Of a stretch of DNA of 11,216 nucleotides, positions 7,530 through 11,216 are shown piece by piece (position 1 is the stretch's first letter; each line of letters starts with the position of its first letter). The DNA comes from Rhodospirillaceae bacterium UBA6608 (lineage in GTDB: Bacteria > Pseudomonadota > Alphaproteobacteria > Rhodospirillales_A > Casp-alpha2): contig DJHY01000211.1 in assembly GCA_002433335.1 (NCBI GenBank), positions 1 through 11,216 on the forward strand. Reading direction: 5' to 3'. A program made the translations under genes and the position numbers. Below the pieces are notes generated by a model. It was not told where the DNA came from, made no database searches, and worked only from the letters and a program-made list of their open reading frames with translations.

Positions 7530-7638
7530 CTGAAAAGCCCACGCCGACGCCTAACACCGAAAAAACCAGCAGACACATTTTCATCAATCGGCCAAACGCC
7601 CTCCCACGAATGGCCCCCTTTCTTGAAAGGCTTTCGCC
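7473..7638. other. Untranslated leader before the small membrane protein gene
   Basis: With the inverted repeat and the hairpin, this completes the 316-base gap between the exported protein and the small membrane protein genes. Beyond the tail of the weak 27-residue frame no coding signal is evident. It contains CGCCGACGCCTAA at 7542-7554, repeated exactly at 7816-7828 just before the ribosome binding site of the ligase gene. A promoter could not be assigned. Confidence 0.4.
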
Positions 7639-7800
7639 ATGTTGACGCAAACCCCGAATTCCCCTTCCGCCCTGTCCACCGAGAAGTCGTTCTTGCAACG
7701 AGCCGACGAAGTTACCGGCTTGGTGCTGTTCTTGCTGATCGTGGGCGGCGGCGTGGTCGCGCCCTTCGCGCTTTATGCCTACGGGTTGTTGTTCCGCTAG
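7639..7800 (+). CDS. 53-residue single-span membrane protein, unknown function
   Basis: ATG at 7639 to TAG at 7800 encodes 53 residues. A polar N-terminal 25 residues (MLTQTPNSPSALSTEKSFLQ, then RADEV) lead into one long hydrophobic segment from about 26 to 52, TGLVLFLLIVGGGVVAPFAL followed by YAYGLLFR, predicted to cross the inner membrane. A GAAAGG lies about 11 bases upstream. The gene ends 41 bases before the methyltransferase/ligase start on the same strand, so the two are probably co-transcribed. It overlaps in another frame with a false upstream extension of the ligase gene, which could cause automated annotation to miss it. It may anchor or assist the neighbouring enzyme; that is inferred only from position. 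Confidence 0.72.
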   Translation: MLTQTPNSPSALSTEKSFLQRADEVTGLVLFLLIVGGGVVAPFALYAYGLLFR

Positions 7801-7841
7801 CCGCGGAACGCCTTCCGCCGACGCCTAAGGAGACATCCCCG

Positions 7842-9776
7842 ATGAGCGCGAACCCGACCCAAAAAACCCTGGGCCCGATCAGCGACCTTGAACGCCACCT
7901 GCCACCGGAATGGTGGCGTTCCCTTTTCAACGCCCTGTATCTGAAGACCGACGGCGACGTGACCGAAAACGACGACGCCACCCGGGAAGAGATCGACACT
8001 CTATTGAGCATTGCCGGCCTCTCGTCCGAAGAACGGGTCCTCGACCTGTGCTGCGGCCAGGGCCGCCACTGCCTGGAATTGGCGCGGCGCGGCTTCGCCA
8101 ACGTCACCGGTGTCGACCGGTCGCGCTATCTGGTGCGACTGGCCCGGCGTCGGGCCCGCGCGCAAGGTCTGCATGTACAGTTCAAGGAAGGCGACGCCCG
8201 TCGCATTTCCCTGAAGCCGGACAGCTTTGATTCTGTTCTGCTGCTGGGCAACTCGTTCGGCTACTTCGAACAGGAAGAAGACGACCTGTCGGTGCTGACC
8301 GCCGTCCAGCGGGTGTTGCGCTCGTCGGGGCGTCTTGTCCTGGATATCACCGACGGTGACTGGATGCGTGCGCATTTCGAACCGCGCAGCTGGGAATGGA
8401 TCGACGCCAACCAGCTTGTCTGTCGCGAACGGTCCCTGTCTTCCGACGGCTCGCGTCTGATTTCACGCGAAGTCGTGATCCATGCCGAAAAGGGTGTGAT
8501 CGCCGACCAGTTCTATGCCGAGCGTCTGTACGGGGCCGAGGCCCTGAAAACCCTGCTGGAAACCGCCGGGTTCCGGGACGTCGTGTTCCATCGGGAAATG
8601 GAAGGCAACTCCAACCGCCTGACCGACCGGGGTGCCGACCTGGGCATGATGGCGCGCCGCCATCTGGTGACCTGCCGCGGGCCGGTCAAAGCGGCTCAAC
8701 GCGGCCGCGGCCCGGTGTTCCCGGATGTAACCGTTCTGATGGGCGACCCCCGTCGTCCGGACCCGGTCAAACTGGGCGGTAAGTTCAACCCCGAGGATAT
8801 GGAAACCATCAATAAGCTGAAGGCCGCGCTCGGAACCCTGGGCGACTATCGCTTCAGCTATGAAGACGACCATTCGAACCTGTTCCAGCGACTGGAAAAG
8901 GACCGCCCGTCCTTCATCCTCAACCTGTGTGACGAAGGCTATAACAACGAGGCCCTGAAGGAACTGCACGTTCCCGCGATCCTGGAAATGCTGGACATTC
9001 CTTATACCGGCGCCGGTCCGGCCGCCCTTGGCCTGTGCTATGATAAGGCGATCGTCCGCGCCGTGGCCCAGCAGTGCGACATTCCGGTCCCGCTCGAAAC
9101 CTATTTCGATCCGGATGATCAGGTCGCGACCATTCCGTCGGTGTTTCCGGCCCTGATCAAACCCGCCCAGGGCGACAGTTCGATCGGCATCACCCAGAAC
9201 GCCGTCGTCCATACGCCCGAGGAAATGGTCGCCTATCTGGCCGATCTGCGGCGCACCCTGCCCGGTCGCGCGGTGCTGGTGCAGGAATTCCTGGACGGTC
9301 CCGAGTACAGCGTTGCGTTGATCGGCAACCCCGGTCAGGGCTTCCACGTCCTGCCGGTTCTGGGCGTCGATTACTCGAAACTGGACCCGACCCTGCCGAA
9401 GCTGCTCGGCTACGAGTCGAAATGGCAGCCGGACTCCCCCTATTGGAACGACATCGCCTACAAACCGGCCGAGTTGGAGGAGGAAAGCCGCCGCACGCTG
9501 GTCGATGCCTCGGCGACCCTGTTCCAGCGCCTGGGGTGCCGCGACTACGCCCGGTTCGACTTCCGCACCGACGTCAACGGCACCATCAAGCTGCTGGAGG
9601 TCAACCCCAACCCCGGTTGGTGCTGGGATGGCAAGTTCAACCTGATGGCCGCGTTCGAAGGCCTCAGCTATCCGGACCTGCTTCGCATGATCCTCGAAGC
9701 CGCCCAGGCCCGCGTCGGCGACGCCATTGCCCAGCAATGGGCGGACCAGCCTGTGCGCATTCAGGCCTCTGCCTGA
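7842..9776 (+). CDS. Fusion of SAM-dependent methyltransferase and D-Ala-D-Ala-ligase-like ATP-grasp enzyme
   Basis: This 644-residue protein joins two enzymes. Residues about 20-278 are a class I SAM methyltransferase with motif I VLDLCCGQGRHCLEL at 66-80, the acidic residue at the end of strand 2 in VTGVDRS, and a strand-4 region with LLLGNSFGYF. Residues about 294-625 are an ATP-grasp ligase close to D-Ala-D-Ala ligase: LDIPYTGAGPAALGLCYDK at 384-402, ATP-binding Lys440 in FPALIKPAQGDSSIGI, VQEFLDGPEYSVAL at 480-493, Arg571/Asp573, and the metal site LLEVNPNPG with Glu586 and Asn588. The usual Ddl N-terminal motifs (GGxSxE, HGxxGEDG) are absent; NLCDEGYNNEALKELHVPA stands in their place, so the amino and carboxyl substrates likely differ from D-alanine. 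The ATG at 7842 has AAGGAG 8 bases upstream; an upstream opening to 7623 is out-of-character sequence overlapping the membrane protein gene. Expected chemistry is amide formation plus methylation. Confidence 0.9.
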   Translation: MSANPTQKTLGPISDLERHLPPEWWRSLFNALYLKTDGDVTENDDATREEIDTLLSIAGLSSEERVLDLCCGQGRHCLELARRGFANVTGVDRSRYLVRLARRRARAQGLHVQFKEGDARRISLKPDSFDSVLLLGNSFGYFEQEEDDLSVLTAVQRVLRSSGRLVLDITDGDWMRAHFEPRSWEWIDANQLVCRERSLSSDGSRLISREVVIHAEKGVIADQFYAERLYGAEALKTLLETAGFRDVVFHREMEGNSNRLTDRGADLGMMARRHLVTCRGPVKAAQRGRGPVFPDVTVLMGDPRRPDPVKLGGKFNPEDMETINKLKAALGTLGDYRFSYEDDHSNLFQRLEKDRPSFILNLCDEGYNNEALKELHVPAILEMLDIPYTGAGPAALGLCYDKAIVRAVAQQCDIPVPLETYFDPDDQVATIPSVFPALIKPAQGDSSIGITQNAVVHTPEEMVAYLADLRRTLPGRAVLVQEFLDGPEYSVALIGNPGQGFHVLPVLGVDYSKLDPTLPKLLGYESKWQPDSPYWNDIAYKPAELEEESRRTLVDASATLFQRLGCRDYARFDFRTDVNGTIKLLEVNPNPGWCWDGKFNLMAAFEGLSYPDLLRMILEAAQARVGDAIAQQWADQPVRIQASA

Positions 9777-9791
9777 CGATTACCGACGTTG

Positions 9792-9820
9792 CGTCCGCCC
9801 CATCGCGTGTGGGGCGGACG
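9792..9820 (+). terminator. Perfect 11-bp hairpin after the fusion enzyme gene
   Basis: CGTCCGCCCCA (9792-9802) and TGGGGCGGACG (9810-9820) form a perfect stem with a 7-base loop, 15 bases after the stop codon. No T-run follows directly. Strength and position make it a good candidate for the 3' end of the membrane protein/fusion enzyme transcript. Confidence 0.6.
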
Positions 9821-9843
9821 AGCGCGGAAATATCGGCAAAAAA

Positions 9844-9879
9844 TTTACCTTAAATTTTATTCAAGTATGACGGCCGTCA
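9844..9879 (+). promoter_or_regulatory. Candidate promoter with overlapping 12-bp palindromic operator
   Basis: TTTACC (9844-9849) and TATGAC (9866-9871) are spaced 16 bases apart and each match 4 of 6 bases of the sigma-70 consensus, in an AT-rich patch. The perfect palindrome TGACGGCCGTCA (9868-9879) overlaps the -10 element, where a repressor would block transcription. It would drive the PAS_5-type gene about 138 bases downstream. The binding protein is unknown. Confidence 0.35.
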
Positions 9880-10005
9880 CAGCTACCGCCAGGCGCGATG
9901 GTTAATGTCCCGCCGCTTTCCGATATTGGACGGCTTCACGGCACCCGACGCGGCGCGGTCCCTAGATCGCACGACCGGGTGCGTTGCCTGCGTTTCGGAG
10001 ACCAC

Positions 10006-10011
10006 AGGAGG
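10006..10011 (+). promoter_or_regulatory. Strong ribosome binding site AGGAGG pointing to a non-standard start
   Basis: AGGAGG is followed after 5 bases by ATT at 10017, in frame with the PAS_5-type gene. No ATG, GTG or TTG lies at the right distance, and the upstream in-frame TTG at 9984 has no ribosome binding site and would put this site inside the gene. This site therefore decides the start in favour of AUU. Confidence 0.6.
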
Positions 10012-10016
10012 TCACG

Positions 10017-10571
10017 ATTTCCGCGACGGACGCCACATACCGCTTTTTCCAGCGCCAGGTTGAAATTGCCAACCTGAAGAATCCTCTGTTCACCGAGGTT
10101 CTGAGTGTCTGGAACGACTTGCGGGACGACACGATAGCGCCGCCATGGCGGGTCGCCGACCTGTTGCGCTATCCGTCCGTCGTCATCCCGTTCATCAGCA
10201 TCATCGACGTGCTGACGGACGGTGAATTCCGCTACCGCTATTGGGGCACCGGGCACGTCGACGTCAAAGGCTATGACTATACCGGCCAGTCGCCGCTGGC
10301 CCACGAGCCGCGCGAATACGGCCGCATGATCAATGACGAATACGCCTCGGTCGTGGACGCTTGCCAGCCGATGGCGTTCGTCCACGACATTCGCCCGGGT
10401 CTGGCCCAAGTCTCGAAGTATCAGGAAACCCTGCGCCTGCCCCTATCGAACGATGGCTCTACTGTCTCCGGGGTCATTTCGTTTGCCGATTGGCGCACCA
10501 ACTCGGGCCAATGGACGGAAATGTTCGATACTTTGTCGGACACAGCGACGGCGCAGATTAAATCCGGCTGA
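10017..10571 (+). CDS. PAS_5-type (former DUF1457) single-domain protein, probable AUU start
   Basis: The protein is about 184 residues and consists of one PAS-like domain of the alphaproteobacterial PAS_5 type. Recognisable parts are an N-terminal helix ending in VWNDLRDDTIAPPWRVADLL, then SIIDVLTDGEFRYRYWGTGH, the DYTGQSPL turn and the C-terminal sheet TLRLPLSNDG followed by VSGVISFADW. Such proteins are soluble and lack an output domain; their ligands and partners are mostly unknown. The start is unusual: AGGAGG lies 5 bases before ATT at 10017 (reading Met-Ser-Ala-Thr-Asp if AUU initiates with Met). The alternative TTG at 9984 adds 11 residues without a ribosome binding site. It is monocistronic, convergent with the phosphatase gene 29 bases away. 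The family call is moderately sure. Confidence 0.78.
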   Translation: MSATDATYRFFQRQVEIANLKNPLFTEVLSVWNDLRDDTIAPPWRVADLLRYPSVVIPFISIIDVLTDGEFRYRYWGTGHVDVKGYDYTGQSPLAHEPREYGRMINDEYASVVDACQPMAFVHDIRPGLAQVSKYQETLRLPLSNDGSTVSGVISFADWRTNSGQWTEMFDTLSDTATAQIKSG

Positions 10572-10572
10572 T

Positions 10573-10586
10573 CCCCTGACGGGGAC
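10573..10586. terminator. Small hairpin between convergent genes
   Basis: TCCCC and GGGGA pair around TGAC in the 29-base gap between the convergent PAS_5-type and phosphatase genes. A 5-bp stem with no T-run is weak, but the position suits a shared transcription end. Confidence 0.25.
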
Positions 10587-10600
10587 GTACGGGGCTTCAA

Positions 10601-11047
10601 TCAAATATCGACCACGGCCTGAACCGGGAAGCGTTCCTTGATCCGCTCCATCAATTGGTCGCGCACCAAGCGATAAGCCTGCAGCTTTTCCTCGCGGCTT
10701 TCCGATTCGATGATCGACGGATCGAACGTGTTCCAGAACTCGACATCGCAGGCCATGATCCGCGTCAGTTCCATGGCCTTGTGCTGGGCCTCGGGCGACA
10801 AAGTGATAACCAGATCGAAAAAGTCGTCTTCCAAATCGTCGAAGGTTTTCGAACGATGGCGCGAGATATCGATGCCGATCTCGTCCATCACCGCGACGGC
10901 GAAACCGTCGATTTCCCCGTCGCGCACGCCGGCACTATCGACATAAATCTTATGCCCGTGCAGGAACTTGAGAATGCCCTCCGCCATGGGGGAGCGGATC
11001 GAGTTCATCGTGCACGAGAATAGGACGGCAGAGGGAAGCTCAGACAA
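10601..11047 (-). CDS. Low-molecular-weight protein-tyrosine-phosphatase/ArsC-like phosphatase
   Basis: This 148-residue protein has the P-loop of low-molecular-weight tyrosine phosphatases near its start: VLFSCTMNSIRSPMAEGI with nucleophile Cys12 and Arg18 (CX5R). The general-acid Asp109 lies in WNTFDPS. DSAGVRDGEIDGFAV and MDEIGIDISRHRSKTF match the fold shared by these phosphatases and thioredoxin-type arsenate reductases. The substrate is not defined; absence of other arsenic genes favours phosphatase activity. The start is TTG at 11047, which gives the usual short lead before the P-loop, with AAGGGGG a few bases upstream immediately after the UPF0262 stop. It follows the UPF0262 gene by 13 bases. 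In relatives infA follows directly; here infA is 9.1 kb away. Confidence 0.88.
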   Translation of the reverse strand: MSELPSAVLFSCTMNSIRSPMAEGILKFLHGHKIYVDSAGVRDGEIDGFAVAVMDEIGIDISRHRSKTFDDLEDDFFDLVITLSPEAQHKAMELTRIMACDVEFWNTFDPSIIESESREEKLQAYRLVRDQLMERIKERFPVQAVVDI

Positions 11048-11060
11048 ACGCGCCGCCCCC

Positions 11061-11216
11061 TTAAGCCTTGATATGCAGGACGCAGACCAGCGTGAACAGG
11101 CGTCGCGCGGTCCGCAGATTCATATCGACACGGTCTTCCAGCCGCGTCCGCAGAATCTCGGCGCCTTCGTTGTGCAGGCCCCGGCGGCCCATATCGATGG
11201 CTTCGATCTGGCTGGG
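11061..11216 (-). CDS. UPF0262 family protein, C-terminal part (partial)
   Basis: The last 51 codons of a gene entering from the window edge end at TAA 11061-11063. The visible sequence includes [19 protein letters not shown] and ends [16 protein letters not shown], which matches the C-terminus of the UPF0262 family, a small conserved alphaproteobacterial protein of unknown function. The gene is too truncated here to appear as a complete frame. Its place just upstream of the low-molecular-weight phosphatase gene is the usual one in this class and strengthens the call. Confidence 0.82.
   Translation of the reverse strand, partial: PSQIEAIDMGRRGLHNEGAEILRTRLEDRVDMNLRTARRLFTLVCVLHIKA

Noticed and set aside
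8463..9737. 424-codon open frame on the minus strand
   Set aside because: Antisense of the methyltransferase/ligase fusion, which has strong motifs on the plus strand.
1..11216. CRISPR array, tRNA, rRNA or insertion sequence
   Set aside because: No regularly spaced repeats, no tRNA-like cloverleaf, no transposase or integrase motifs were found on either strand.

Overview
The window looks like chromosomal DNA of a GC-rich alphaproteobacterium, probably close to Rhodospirillales. The signs are the core genes at both ends (UPF0262 family, low-molecular-weight phosphatase, infA, maf, RNase G/E), which normally form one conserved cluster in alphaproteobacteria, a FixJ-type response regulator, and a PAS_5-type protein. 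No rRNA, tRNA, CRISPR array, transposase or integrase was seen.

Layout. (1) 1-1469, minus strand: infA, maf and the start of an RNase G/E gene, tightly packed. (2) 1608-5630, minus strand: a sensory block, in transcription order FixJ-like response regulator, soluble chemoreceptor with two tandem PAS domains, and soluble PAS-PAS histidine kinase whose second PAS carries the FixL haem-type His/Arg spacing. (3) 6030-7322: a LysR regulator (minus) divergent from a 90-residue exported protein (plus). (4) 7377-9776, plus strand: a long inverted repeat, a 53-residue single-span membrane protein and a 644-residue fusion of a SAM methyltransferase with a D-Ala-D-Ala-ligase-like ATP-grasp enzyme. (5) 10017-10571, plus: a PAS_5-type protein whose best ribosome binding site points to an AUU start. 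(6) 10601-11216, minus: the low-molecular-weight phosphatase and the 3' end of a UPF0262 gene.

Blocks 1 and 6 read as the two halves of one conserved cluster, so blocks 2-5 (about 9.1 kb) look like accessory cargo placed between the phosphatase and infA. Within the cargo, block 2 could form one signalling unit (kinase, regulator, chemoreceptor), possibly for oxygen or redox. Block 4 is the most unusual part: an unassigned two-domain ligase/methyltransferase expressed with a tiny membrane protein behind a leader with strong RNA-folding potential. Functions in block 4 and the cooperation within block 2 are inference.
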